Below, one piece after another: positions 25,931 to 34,418 of a stretch of DNA of 64,000 nt. Position numbers and translations under genes: made by a program. This DNA comes from Candidatus Flexicrinis proximus. Lineage in GTDB: Bacteria > Chloroflexota > Anaerolineae > Aggregatilineales > Phototrophicaceae. Location: the NCBI GenBank assembly GCA_016712885.1, contig JADJQF010000015.1:62001-126000 (forward strand). Direction: 5' to 3'. Position 1 is the stretch's first letter; each line of letters starts with the position of its first letter. The notes under the pieces were generated by a model, which was not told the DNA's origin, searched no databases, and saw nothing but the letters and a program-made list of their open reading frames with translations.

Positions 25931-26946
25931 TAGCGCTTCCCTTCCTTCTCTTGCTTGATCGCTTCACGCAAATCATACCACGCCGCCACAAGGTGTCCGT
26001 CAACGCCACCTTCAGCACGACGCAGGGGAGGCGTTTCGGTCCAGCAGCGATCAGTGCGGTACGGGTTACGCGGCGCGAACGAATCACCTACCGGCTCAAC
26101 GCGCATGTCCGGGGGCGATCCTTCGATCTGGACCAGACGCTGACGCTTGCTGTCGAGGTCAAGGCGGGGAAGCGAGCGCAGCAGGCCGAGCGTATAGGCG
26201 CTGCGCGGGTCCTGAAACACCGACTTGATCGGGCCACGTTCGACAATCCGGCCGGCATACATGACCTGAATGGTGTCGGCCAGCCCGGCCACAACACCGA
26301 GATCGTGGGTAATCCAGATCATTGCCATGCCGAGCTCTTTTTGAAGCTGCTTCACCAGTTCGATAATCTGCGCCTGAATGGTGACATCGAGCGCCGTCGT
26401 CGGCTCATCGGCGATGAGGAGCTTCGGATTACAGGACAGCGCCATGGCGATCATAATACGCTGGCGCATACCGCCCGAGAACTGATGCGGATACTGCTTG
26501 AGGCGCTTGCGCGCGTCCGGAATACCGACCATGTCGATCAGTTCGGTGGCGCGGTTATCGGCCTGTGTGTTATTCATGCCGAGATGAAGCTTCAGCGCTT
26601 CGGTAATCTGCGTCCCCACCGTCAACACGGGATTGAGTGACGTCATAGGGTCCTGGAAGATCATGGCGATTTCGGCACCACGCACCAGGCGCATTTCTTC
26701 CTTGCTCAATTTGAGCAGATCGCGCCCCTGAAAAATCACCTCACCGTTGGTCACTTTTCCCGGCGGGCTGGGGATCAAGCCCATAATAGACAGCGCATGT
26801 ACCGACTTGCCGCTGCCCGACTCCCCTACTACCCCCAGCGTCTCACCCTCAGCAAGCGCGTAACTCACGTCATTGACTGCGTAAATTATGCCCTCTTGGG
26901 TGTAAAACCGGGTGACGAGGTTTTTCACCTCCATCAAAACGCCCAC
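25930..26946 (-). CDS. oppD: Oligopeptide-type ABC transporter ATP-binding protein (OppD-like)
   Basis: 338 residues. Walker A GESGSGKSVHAL near residue 40, signature FSGGMRQRIMIAMAL near 157, Walker B LLIADEPTTALDVT near 180, H-loop WITHDLGVVAG, and the C-terminal oligopeptide extension with a single Cys (RTDRCWTETPPL). It pairs with OppF to form the ATPase heterodimer of a peptide importer. GTG 26946 is supported by GGAGG 6 bases upstream. It is the first gene of a two-gene unit; the membrane and binding subunits must lie elsewhere in the genome. Confidence 0.93.
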   Translation of the reverse strand: MGVLMEVKNLVTRFYTQEGIIYAVNDVSYALAEGETLGVVGESGSGKSVHALSIMGLIPSPPGKVTNGEVIFQGRDLLKLSKEEMRLVRGAEIAMIFQDPMTSLNPVLTVGTQITEALKLHLGMNNTQADNRATELIDMVGIPDARKRLKQYPHQFSGGMRQRIMIAMALSCNPKLLIADEPTTALDVTIQAQIIELVKQLQKELGMAMIWITHDLGVVAGLADTIQVMYAGRIVERGPIKSVFQDPRSAYTLGLLRSLPRLDLDSKRQRLVQIEGSPPDMRVEPVGDSFAPRNPYRTDRCWTETPPLRRAEGGVDGHLVAAWYDLREAIKQEKEGKR

Positions 26947-27075
26947 GGTCCACCTCCAAATTTTCCCCAGATCGCGCCTAAAAACAGTTTTAACGCTGGT
27001 TGAACCCGCGTTTAGCAGTCTGTAAATACAACGGGAACTTTACCCCAGAAAGTCCCCGCCATAAAGCGCAATTTC

Positions 27076-27104
27076 ATTTTAGCTTACAGGCTGTCTGACA
27101 ACAA
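27076..27104 (-). promoter_or_regulatory. Possible promoter of oppDF
   Basis: Minus strand: TTGTTG (27104-27099), 17-base spacer, TAAAAT (27081-27076). The leader would be about 120 bases; no riboswitch fold was recognised in it. Confidence 0.4.
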
Positions 27105-27236
27105 GTTTTCCATTGTTGAATCTAAATTTGGTGTCGATTCCTAACAATCTCACAAAAGGTTAATTCGACCAAGGGTGAGATTGCGCGCGGAGCATTCGTC
27201 AGGGTTGAGATGTTATCCCGCCATTAAGGAGTATTC

Positions 27237-27845
27237 ATGCGCGTCGATTTCACCCCTATCCGCGAACGGACACAGAAAGCCATTCCCTTCGCGGCGCAAT
27301 ATACGCTGGAGGACATCCGGAGCGCAGCGATCGAAAGCGTCGAGTCTATGCTCAATCTGATTGCAGACCTCGACGACAGCGATGTGACGTTTGTACCTGT
27401 GGATCCCGAAGCGAACGACCCGTATGCCGCGCCAGAAGAGCAGAATATCGGGTGGACCCTTGCCCATCTGATCGTGCATGTCACGGCCAGCACCGAGGAG
27501 TATGTTTCGGTCGCGTCGGTCATTTCGCGTGGGATTGACTATCCGAGAGAGCCGCGTCTGCGCTACGAAACACACTGGAAGTCCCTGACTACTAAGCTGC
27601 AGTGCGAGCAGCGCTTGCGCGAAAGCCTGCGAATCCGTCTCGGATACCTGGATGCGTTCCCGGACGTTATCCTGGACGGGCGCTGGGAGCGCGGCGAGCG
27701 GTTCCTCGAACTGTTTGGCGAAGTCGACGCGAAGGCCGCGTATCTGTTTGGCCTGAACCATGAGGCCGGGCATCACGCACAAATGCTGGAAGTCCGGCGC
27801 CAGGCGCTGGCTGCACGAGCCGAGCCAGAAGCGGCGGCAGGCTAA
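27237..27845 (+). CDS. DinB/YfiT-family putative metal-dependent protein
   Basis: 202 residues. The DinB four-helix fold is suggested by LEDIRSAAIESVESML at the first helix, NIGWTLAHLIVHVTAS near 82 with the first metal histidine, and NHEAGHHAQMLEVRRQA near 178 with the other two. DinB-like proteins bind a divalent metal with three histidines; many are thiol-S-transferases or maleylpyruvate isomerases, and others have no known role. This one has no further clue. AAGGAG lies 5 bases before ATG 27237. It stands alone between the oppDF control region and a repeat copy. Confidence 0.8.
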   Translation: MRVDFTPIRERTQKAIPFAAQYTLEDIRSAAIESVESMLNLIADLDDSDVTFVPVDPEANDPYAAPEEQNIGWTLAHLIVHVTASTEEYVSVASVISRGIDYPREPRLRYETHWKSLTTKLQCEQRLRESLRIRLGYLDAFPDVILDGRWERGERFLELFGEVDAKAAYLFGLNHEAGHHAQMLEVRRQALAARAEPEAAAG

Positions 27846-27860
27846 AGCTGTAATGCACGA

Positions 27861-27930
27861 CTTTGTGGAGGCAGCACCTTCACGTCCCGGCGAGGGGCGC
27901 AAGTCCCTCGCAGCCTCATCTGCGAGGTGC
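27861..27930 (+). repeat. Dispersed intergenic repeat, type A copy 2 (diverged)
   Basis: CTTTGTGGAGGCAGCACCTTCAC opens the copy, and GGCGAGGGGCGCAAGTCCCTCG carries the second hairpin with its arms exchanged relative to other copies. It lies in the 304-base gap between the DinB gene and the KimA-like gene; the rest of that gap holds only the promoter at 28076. Confidence 0.6.
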
Positions 27931-28075
27931 AGGCGTGCAAACTTCTGCCGGGGAGGAGACGCAACTTCATCGAAAGTGCAAAGCACGCGCCAGTCCGGGC
28001 GTGAAGGCATCAGTCGACATTGTCGCTGCGCTGTTCCTGACTGACTTCCCTTATGGGCGCTTTATACGATTCCTA

Positions 28076-28106
28076 TTGACAGCCCCCTAGGGTGAGGGTG
28101 TATCTT
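28076..28106 (+). promoter_or_regulatory. Promoter of the KimA-like transporter gene
   Basis: An exact TTGACA at 28076-28081 with TATCTT at 28101-28106 (19-base spacer) or TGTATC at 28099 (17-base spacer). The leader of about 40 bases contains no recognisable c-di-AMP (ydaO) riboswitch. Confidence 0.5.
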
Positions 28107-28149
28107 GATGCAGTCTTGATACACACAGTTAACTGGGGAACAACGCGGC

Positions 28150-30222
28150 ATGGCTGACATCCGCCGTACATTGATTGGTGAGCCGATCGCCACCAGTCAG
28201 GCAATCCACCAGCGCCTCTCAAAACTGAAGGCGCTAGCTGTTTTTAGCTCTGATGCACTTAGCTCAAGCGCCTATGCCACCGAAGCGATCCTGCTGGTGT
28301 TGGTTGGGGTTGGCACGGGCGCGCTAGCTTACAGCTGGCCGATCGCGCTGGCGATTGCCGGCCTGCTGATGATCGTGAGCTTCTCGTACTTTCAGACGAT
28401 CCACGCCTACCCTAACGGCGGTGGTGCGTACATCGTCGCCAAAGAGAATCTGGGGGTATTCCCCGGACTCACCGCGGCAGCGTCGCTGCTGATCGACTAT
28501 GTGCTGACGGTGGCAGTGTCGGTGTCCGCAGGCGTGGCGGCTCTGACCTCGGCGTTTCCGGCCCTGGTCGAGTTCAGGGTGCCAATCGCGATCCTGATCG
28601 TGGCGTTCATTACCCTGATGAACCTGCGCGGCGTCAAGGAATCCGGAACATTCTTCAGTATCCCGACTTATGGGTTCATCGTCGGCATTTTCGCGATGGT
28701 CCTGTGGGGGCTGTTACGTCTCATCACCGGGAATGTCCCGGCACCGCACGAAGGCCAGGTTATCACCGACGGGGTGATCGGCGCGACGCAGGGACTGACT
28801 CTATTCATCATCCTGCGCGCGTTCGCAGCAGGGTGTACTGCTTTGACTGGCGTCGAGGCGATCAGCAACGGTATTCCGGCCTTCAAGCCGCCAGAAAGCA
28901 AGCATGCGGGGCAGACGCTGATCGTCATGGTCGTGATCCTGTCCGCGCTGTTTCTGGGCATCACGTTCCTGGCTAATCACTTCCCGATCGAAGTCCATGC
29001 ACACGGGGGGCCAACCGTCCTCGCGCAGCTCAGCGCAGAAGTATTCGGTGACGGCAGCGTGCTGTTCTACTACGTGCAGTTTGCCACGTTGTTCATCCTG
29101 TCGCTGGCGGCCAACACCGCGTACGCGGATTTTCCGCGGCTGGCCTCGCTGATCTCGAAGGACCGGTATCTGCCGCGCCAGCTCACCAACTTCGGCGACC
29201 GGCTGGTTTACAGCAACGGAATCATCCTGCTGGCCGTGCTGGCCTCGGTGCTGATCTTCATTTTCGACGCACGCGAACACAACCTACTGCCGCTGTATGC
29301 GGTCGGCGTATTCATCAGTTTCACGCTCTCCCAGAGCGGCATGGTCATTCACTGGCTGAACGACCGCAAGAAGCCGCACTTTGTCATGACGGGGAACTGG
29401 CGGTTCAAGCTCGGCATGAATGCCCTGGGCGCAGTCCTGACCTTCGTGGTCGGCATTGTGCTGATGGTGACCAAGTTCACCGAAGGCGCATGGCTGGTGA
29501 TCGTGGCCATCCCGATCCTGATCGCCGGGTTCCTGAAGATCCACCAGCACTATATCGACGTAGCGAAGTCGCTGACGCTGGACGGACTGGTTCCGACCCC
29601 ACCGCGCGTCGCACGTCTCGAGCGCAACCATGCCCCGCTGATCGTGTTGATGAACAGCCTGAACCGCTGCTCGCTGCAGGCGCTGGAATATGGCATGCAG
29701 ATCAGCGATAACGTACGGGCGGTCGCTATTTCGGTCGAACCGGCACAGATCGACATTCTGCGTACGAAGTGGCGCCAGTGGCACCTGACGTCGGTTCCGC
29801 TGGATGTGATCCCGTCACCGTACCGCGAAATCACCGAGCCGCTGCTGAAGTACCTGCACGAGCGTGACGAAGCTGATCCTGAAGAACTGCCGACGATCGT
29901 CGTTGTCCCGGAATTCGTGGTACACAAGTGGTGGGAGAAGTTCCTGCACAACGGCACGACCAATGTGATCCGTGCAGCACTCTACCGTGACCAGATTGAG
30001 CGCGGACACGGCCGTCCGGTCATCTTCGTGCCGTACCGCATCGGCGATATGCTGTACCAGCCGGACATCATCGGCCGCGAGCGCCCCACGTCGACGCCTG
30101 CCAAGCCTACAGCGCCAGCCCATGGGCCAGAGAGCAAGCCGCCTGCCGCGCCGGGAGGTTCAACGCCCAGCGCCCCTACTCCACCGCCAGCCTCCAGCAA
30201 TGGCGGCCCCAGCAGCAAATAA
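28150..30222 (+). CDS. APC-superfamily transporter, KimA-like (potassium uptake)
   Basis: 690 residues. The N-terminus (LIGEPIATSQA, then LSKLKALAVFSSDALSSSAYATE) matches the opening of KimA, the high-affinity K+/H+ symporter of Bacillus subtilis, including the discontinuous first helix of the APC fold. About twelve membrane helices follow up to residue 460, then a cytoplasmic domain of about 150 residues (LIVLMNSLNRCSLQALEYG, then VVVPEFVVHKWWEKFL), like the KimA C-terminal dimerisation domain. A disordered Pro/Ser tail ends the protein. K+ as substrate is inferred from homology; an amino-acid substrate cannot be excluded. It is closed by a strong bidirectional terminator. Confidence 0.82.
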   Translation: MADIRRTLIGEPIATSQAIHQRLSKLKALAVFSSDALSSSAYATEAILLVLVGVGTGALAYSWPIALAIAGLLMIVSFSYFQTIHAYPNGGGAYIVAKENLGVFPGLTAAASLLIDYVLTVAVSVSAGVAALTSAFPALVEFRVPIAILIVAFITLMNLRGVKESGTFFSIPTYGFIVGIFAMVLWGLLRLITGNVPAPHEGQVITDGVIGATQGLTLFIILRAFAAGCTALTGVEAISNGIPAFKPPESKHAGQTLIVMVVILSALFLGITFLANHFPIEVHAHGGPTVLAQLSAEVFGDGSVLFYYVQFATLFILSLAANTAYADFPRLASLISKDRYLPRQLTNFGDRLVYSNGIILLAVLASVLIFIFDAREHNLLPLYAVGVFISFTLSQSGMVIHWLNDRKKPHFVMTGNWRFKLGMNALGAVLTFVVGIVLMVTKFTEGAWLVIVAIPILIAGFLKIHQHYIDVAKSLTLDGLVPTPPRVARLERNHAPLIVLMNSLNRCSLQALEYGMQISDNVRAVAISVEPAQIDILRTKWRQWHLTSVPLDVIPSPYREITEPLLKYLHERDEADPEELPTIVVVPEFVVHKWWEKFLHNGTTNVIRAALYRDQIERGHGRPVIFVPYRIGDMLYQPDIIGRERPTSTPAKPTAPAHGPESKPPAAPGGSTPSAPTPPPASSNGGPSSK

Positions 30223-30224
30223 AC

Positions 30225-30268
30225 AAAAGCGCCGGCAGTCTGAATTCGACTGCCGGCGCTTTTTCTTT
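30225..30268. terminator. Bidirectional rho-independent terminator
   Basis: A perfect 13-bp stem AGCGCCGGCAGTC (30228-30240) / GACTGCCGGCGCT (30248-30260), loop of 7, flanked by AAAA and TTTTTCTTT. It serves both the KimA-like gene and the converging acyl-CoA synthetase gene. Confidence 0.92.
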
Positions 30269-30277
30269 GCGCTGGAA

Positions 30278-33016
30278 CTAGAGCGACAGGGTCACCCGCA
30301 TTAGCTTCTCTTCGGCATCGAACTTCTGCTTGAAGCCCAGATGTTTGGCGATCGTCAGCATGCCGGTGTTCTCTGGCAGGACATACGCCCAGATGGTCTT
30401 GACGTGTTCGTGCTGCCCGTACTCGATCAGGCGCTTGAGCAGTTCGGTCCCCAGCCCATTGCGCTGATACAGGTCGCTGATCAAGAGGCCAAACTCCGCC
30501 TCACCGCGGCCAAACGCCTTGGTCAAGCGGCCAATACCAAGGATTTCCGGCTCGTTATTGGCATCGCGCTTGACCGCCACGAAGGCCATTTCGCGGTCAT
30601 AGTCGATGAAGGAGAGACGCGAAAGCCGGTCATGGGCGATTCGCTGGCCGAGCTTCATCATGCTGAAATAGCGCAGGTAAACCGACCGCTCGGAAACGCT
30701 GTTGTGGAATTTGACGAGCAGCGGTTCGTCTTCTGGCCGAATCGGGCGGAGTTCGAGCAAATCGTGGTTGTTTGCCGTCCACGGGCGCACGTACTGGCGC
30801 GGATAGGGCCGGATGGCCGGACGCGGCAAATCGGCAACGTCGGTGTCGGGGTGGCAAAGGACGACGCGGGCATCCAGCGCGATCACGCGGTCACTGGAGA
30901 TCAGCAGCGGATTGATGTCGATCTCTTTGATCCACGGCTGCTCGACGACAAGCTGGCTGAAGCGGACAAGAAGCCGTTCCAGAGAGGCCATGTCGACCGA
31001 TTTGCGGCCGCGGACGCCTTTGAGCGCCTCATAGATCTTGGTCTGCTCCATCAGGCGGCGGGCCAGCGTGGTGGTGAGCGGCGGCAAGCCAAGGGCGCGG
31101 TCTTTATAGACTTCGACCAGTTGACCGCCGGTTCCGAACAGCAGGACTGGCCCGAACTGCGGATCGACGCTGCTGCCGAGGATGATCTCATACCCGTCGG
31201 ACATGCGGATCATCGGCTGAACCGAAACGCCCTGGAAGTGCTCGGCACCGGCTTTGTCGGTCACGCTCTCGCGGATCTGGCTGAAGGCGCGTTTCACGCC
31301 TTCGCTGTTGCTGATGTTCAGGACAACGCCGCCGACATCGGTCTTGTGTGTAATGGTTTCGCTGTGGAGCTTGAGGACGACCGGATAGCCGACCTTGCCG
31401 GCCGCGTTAACAGCGTCGTCTTCGGTCCGGGCTACGATATTGGCGACAGTCGGCAGGTTGTAGGCGGCCAGAACCTTTTTCGACTCGTCCTCGGTGAGGA
31501 TGGTGCGCTTCTGGGCGCGCGCGCCTTCGATGATCGCCTCAACCGCTGCGCGGTCCGGCGCATCGCCGTATTTGTCTTCGGGCAGTGTAGGGGTTTCATA
31601 CAGCCCCTTGAGGCTGTAGTCATAGCGCCACAGGTAATTGAAGAGGCGAACCGCCGTGTCGGGATACGGGAAGGTCGGGATGCCGGCATCGGCGAGGATT
31701 TTCTCGCCTTCGCGGACGGCGTCGCCCCCCATCCAACTCGCCAGCACGGGCTTGTTGCTGCTGTGCGCATAAGGGGCGAGACGTTTGGCGGTGGCGGTCG
31801 GATCGGTCATGGCCTGCGGGGTGAGGATCACGAGCATGCCGTCGCTGTTGGCGTCCTGCGCGGCGATTTCAAGCGCTTTGGCGTAGCGTTCCGGGTCGGC
31901 ATCGCCCAGGATGTCGATCGGGTTGTTGTGGCTCCATGCGCTGGGAAGAAACTCGTTGAGAGTCTTCATCGTTTCGGGGCTGATCTCGGTCAGCGCGCCG
32001 CCGTCGAGAATATGCGCGTCGGTTGCCAGAACGCCAGGGCCGCCGGCGTTGGTGACGATGCTGAGACGGTTGCCCGTCGCGCGGGGCTGCTTGGCAAGCA
32101 CTTCGCTGATATAGAAAACGTCGCTGATGCGCTCGACGCGCAGCACGCCGATACGGCGGAGTGCCGCGGCAAACACGTCGTCACTGCCGGTCATCGAGCC
32201 AGTGTGGCTGGCGGCGGCGGCGGCGGCGGCGGCGGTACGGCCGGCCTTGATGACGATAATCGGCTTGCGGCGGGCGACTTCGCGGGCGGCGCTCAGGAAG
32301 GCGCGCGCGTCACCGATCGATTCCATGTAGATGACGATACTCTGGGTGGCGGGATCGTCGCCCAGGTAATAAATCAGGTCAGCCCAACCGACATCGAGCA
32401 TCGAGCCGATGCTGATAAACGCGCTGAAGCCGACTTTTTCCGCAAAGCTCCAGTCCAGGACCGAGGTGCAGATGGCGCCGGACTGGCTGATGAAGGCGAC
32501 ATTGCCCGGGTTGGCGATGGCGCCGGCAAATGTCGCGTTGTAGTGGCCGCGCGGCATCATCACGCCGAGACAGTTGGGGCCGATAATGCGCATCTTGCCG
32601 CCAGCGATACTCATGATCTGGTCTTCCAGCGCCTTGCCTTCGGGGCCGGTCTCCTTGAAGCCCGCGGAGATGATGACCGCGCCGGGAATACCATTGTCGA
32701 CGCATTCCTGCACGATGGCGGGGACGGACGGCGCCGGCGTAACGATCACGGCGCAGTCGACCTTGTCCGGCACTTCGCTGATCGACTTGTAGGCTTTGAC
32801 ACCGAGTACGCTCTTGCGGGTCGGGCTGACGGGATAAACGGTGCCGCCGAACGGGCTGGAGATGAGGTTGTAGAGGATGGTACGGCCAACCGAGCCTTCC
32901 TTTTCAGTCGCGCCGATGACGGCGACCGAGCGCGGTTTCAGGATCGGGTCGAGCGGGTGGCGGTCGTCAACGCGGGAGACCTGTTGGGTCGAGGTCGGCG
33001 ACGGATGTTCGGACAT
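30278..33016 (-). CDS. ADP-forming acyl-CoA synthetase fused to GNAT acetyltransferase (Pat/PatZ type)
   Basis: 912 residues. Domains in order: CoA-binding (LDPILKPRSVAVIGATEKEG near residue 22), succinyl-CoA-ligase-like with the phospho-histidine region AAASHTGSMTGSDDVF near 265, a second ligase domain, an ATP-grasp domain (YPVVLKLHSETITHKTDVGG near 550) and a C-terminal GNAT domain from about 755 (YQRNGLGTELLKRLIEYG). This is the architecture of PatZ/Pka protein acetyltransferases, which acetylate lysines, classically of acetyl-CoA synthetase. Because His and ATP-grasp motifs look intact, synthetase activity is also possible. The ATG has AGAGG upstream. A run of eleven-residue Ala (TAAAAAAAASH) precedes the His region. 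Confidence 0.9.
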   Translation of the reverse strand: MSEHPSPTSTQQVSRVDDRHPLDPILKPRSVAVIGATEKEGSVGRTILYNLISSPFGGTVYPVSPTRKSVLGVKAYKSISEVPDKVDCAVIVTPAPSVPAIVQECVDNGIPGAVIISAGFKETGPEGKALEDQIMSIAGGKMRIIGPNCLGVMMPRGHYNATFAGAIANPGNVAFISQSGAICTSVLDWSFAEKVGFSAFISIGSMLDVGWADLIYYLGDDPATQSIVIYMESIGDARAFLSAAREVARRKPIIVIKAGRTAAAAAAAASHTGSMTGSDDVFAAALRRIGVLRVERISDVFYISEVLAKQPRATGNRLSIVTNAGGPGVLATDAHILDGGALTEISPETMKTLNEFLPSAWSHNNPIDILGDADPERYAKALEIAAQDANSDGMLVILTPQAMTDPTATAKRLAPYAHSSNKPVLASWMGGDAVREGEKILADAGIPTFPYPDTAVRLFNYLWRYDYSLKGLYETPTLPEDKYGDAPDRAAVEAIIEGARAQKRTILTEDESKKVLAAYNLPTVANIVARTEDDAVNAAGKVGYPVVLKLHSETITHKTDVGGVVLNISNSEGVKRAFSQIRESVTDKAGAEHFQGVSVQPMIRMSDGYEIILGSSVDPQFGPVLLFGTGGQLVEVYKDRALGLPPLTTTLARRLMEQTKIYEALKGVRGRKSVDMASLERLLVRFSQLVVEQPWIKEIDINPLLISSDRVIALDARVVLCHPDTDVADLPRPAIRPYPRQYVRPWTANNHDLLELRPIRPEDEPLLVKFHNSVSERSVYLRYFSMMKLGQRIAHDRLSRLSFIDYDREMAFVAVKRDANNEPEILGIGRLTKAFGRGEAEFGLLISDLYQRNGLGTELLKRLIEYGQHEHVKTIWAYVLPENTGMLTIAKHLGFKQKFDAEEKLMRVTLSL

Positions 33017-33187
33017 GAGGAAATCCTCTCTGGTATACCCGTAGAGTACTCCCCTATTGTATCCGGCGCGGACGCCCCAACGCTAACGAGTTATACGTGA
33101 AGAATGTCACAAAGTCGGAGAAGAGTACGAAATTGCCGGCTATGGCGGACGACTTCCAGGGCGTCGCTACCGGTTGGCGCCGTATTG

Positions 33188-33272
33188 GTTTGCGGAGGCG
33201 CTGCCTCCACACCTCCGCGAGGGACTTACGCCCCTCGACCCCGCCTCTGCGACTTCGCAGCGCGAGCGCCAC
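33188..33272 (+). repeat. Dispersed intergenic repeat, type A copy 3
   Basis: GTTTGCGGAGGCGCTGCCTCC, then CACCTCCGCGAGGGACTTACG and CCCCTCGACCCC, ending in TGCGACTTCGCA and a GCGCGAGCGCCAC tail. It lies in the 364-base gap between the acyl-CoA synthetase start and the aldo/keto reductase end; apart from this and the hairpin at 33333 the gap shows nothing else. Confidence 0.8.
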
Positions 33273-33332
33273 AAGTTCGCTGTATCAGGTATGCGAGCGC
33301 AATGGACGTATTAGTTAGGCAGTAGAATCAGA

Positions 33333-33360
33333 CCGCCCGTACGAGGGATCGCACGGGCGG
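33333..33360 (-). terminator. Probable terminator hairpin of the aldo/keto reductase gene
   Basis: CCGCCCGT and ACGGGCGG enclose a 12-base loop, 20 bases after the stop codon. On the minus strand only TCTGATTCTA follows, so the U-tract is poor. Confidence 0.5.
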
Positions 33361-33380
33361 CGGATGGACGAGGGACTGGC

Positions 33381-34352
33381 TTACCAGGCGTAGGCTTCGG
33401 GGGCGGCGCCGCCGGGGCCGGGGAACAGTTCGTCAAGCTGCTTGAGCAGTTCGGGCGTCATGGCGATTTCCAAGGCGCGCAGGCTGCCGGTGAGCTGTTC
33501 GACGGTGCGCGGTCCGATGATCGGCGCGGTGACCGATTTCTGGGCCAGCAGCCACGCCAGCGCCACGTCGGCGGGATTTTCGCCGAGCGTCGCGCAGAGG
33601 GCTTCCCACTTTTCGAGCTGCGGACGGAATTGCTCGATATTCTTCTGTACGTCTTCGTTGGCGCGGCGCCCGCCTTCAATCTTCTTCAGCACGCCGCCGA
33701 GCAGGCCGCCTTTGAGCGGGCTCCAGGGGATGATGCCGAGGCCGTAATGCTCAGAGGCCGGGATCACTTCCAGTTCGATCATGCGGTCGATCAAGTTGTA
33801 GAGGCTCTGCTCGCTGACCAGACCGACGAAATGACGCGCCTTGGCGGCTTCGTTGGCCTGCGTGATATGCCAGCCGGCGAAGTTGCTGCTGCCGACATAC
33901 AGGACTTTCCCCTGCTGCACGAGGACTTCACAGGCCTGCCAGATCTCTTCCCAGGGGGAGGTACGGTCGACATGGTGGAACTGATAGAGGTCGATGTAGT
34001 CGGTCTGAAGGCGCTTGAGGCTGGCTTCGACCGCGTGGCGGATATGCAGCGCGGATAAACCGCGCTGATTGGGCCACTCGCCCATGCGGCCAAAGACCTT
34101 GGTGGCGAGGACGACCTTCTCGCGGCGACCGCCGCCCTGCTTCCACCAGCGCCCGATGATGTTCTCGGTGACGCCTTCGCCCAGCTTCCAACCATACACA
34201 TTGGCGGTGTCAAAGAAATTGATGCCAAGTTCAAGCGCCTTATCCATAATGGCATAGCTATCCGGTTCGGTCGTCTGCGGGCCGAAGTTCATCGTGCCGA
34301 GGCACAAGCGGCTCACTGATAGTCCGGTGCGTCCTAGTCGGGCATATTGCAT
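33381..34352 (-). CDS. Aldo/keto reductase
   Basis: 323 residues, the usual length. NADPH-dependent reductase of the (beta/alpha)8 family. The catalytic tetrad is visible: Asp and Tyr in NFFDTANVYGW near residue 50, Lys in VVLATKVFGRMG near 84 and His in YQFHHVDRTSP near 126. The NADPH site is suggested by SAPIIGPRTVEQL-like sequence (SVTAPIIGPRTVEQL near 275). The N-terminus MQYARLGRTGLSVSRLCLGT is typical of the YajO/YghZ-type branch. The substrate is unknown. It is divergently transcribed from the acyl-CoA dehydrogenase with a 66-base gap. Confidence 0.92.
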   Translation of the reverse strand: MQYARLGRTGLSVSRLCLGTMNFGPQTTEPDSYAIMDKALELGINFFDTANVYGWKLGEGVTENIIGRWWKQGGGRREKVVLATKVFGRMGEWPNQRGLSALHIRHAVEASLKRLQTDYIDLYQFHHVDRTSPWEEIWQACEVLVQQGKVLYVGSSNFAGWHITQANEAAKARHFVGLVSEQSLYNLIDRMIELEVIPASEHYGLGIIPWSPLKGGLLGGVLKKIEGGRRANEDVQKNIEQFRPQLEKWEALCATLGENPADVALAWLLAQKSVTAPIIGPRTVEQLTGSLRALEIAMTPELLKQLDELFPGPGGAAPEAYAW

Positions 34353-34386
34353 GGTGTTGCTCCTACTCTTACAACGAGGTGATAAT

Positions 34387-34395
34387 TGCTATTGT
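34387..34395 (+). promoter_or_regulatory. Extended -10 of the acyl-CoA dehydrogenase gene
   Basis: TGCTATTGT, 24 bases before ATG 34419; a CTTACA about 16 bases upstream could serve as a weak -35. Confidence 0.4.
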
Positions 34396-34418
34396 AGCGT
34401 TTCTGCGAGGAACAGATT

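Noticed and set aside
28020..28149. Possible c-di-AMP (ydaO) riboswitch before the KimA-like gene
   Set aside because: The region after the TTGACA promoter is too short and lacks the conserved riboswitch segments.
30341..33100. Long plus-strand frame of 919 residues opposite the acyl-CoA synthetase gene
   Set aside because: Antisense frame kept open by GC-rich codon bias; composition is Asp/Arg/Ala/Gly-rich and no domain is visible, while the minus-strand gene has complete motifs.
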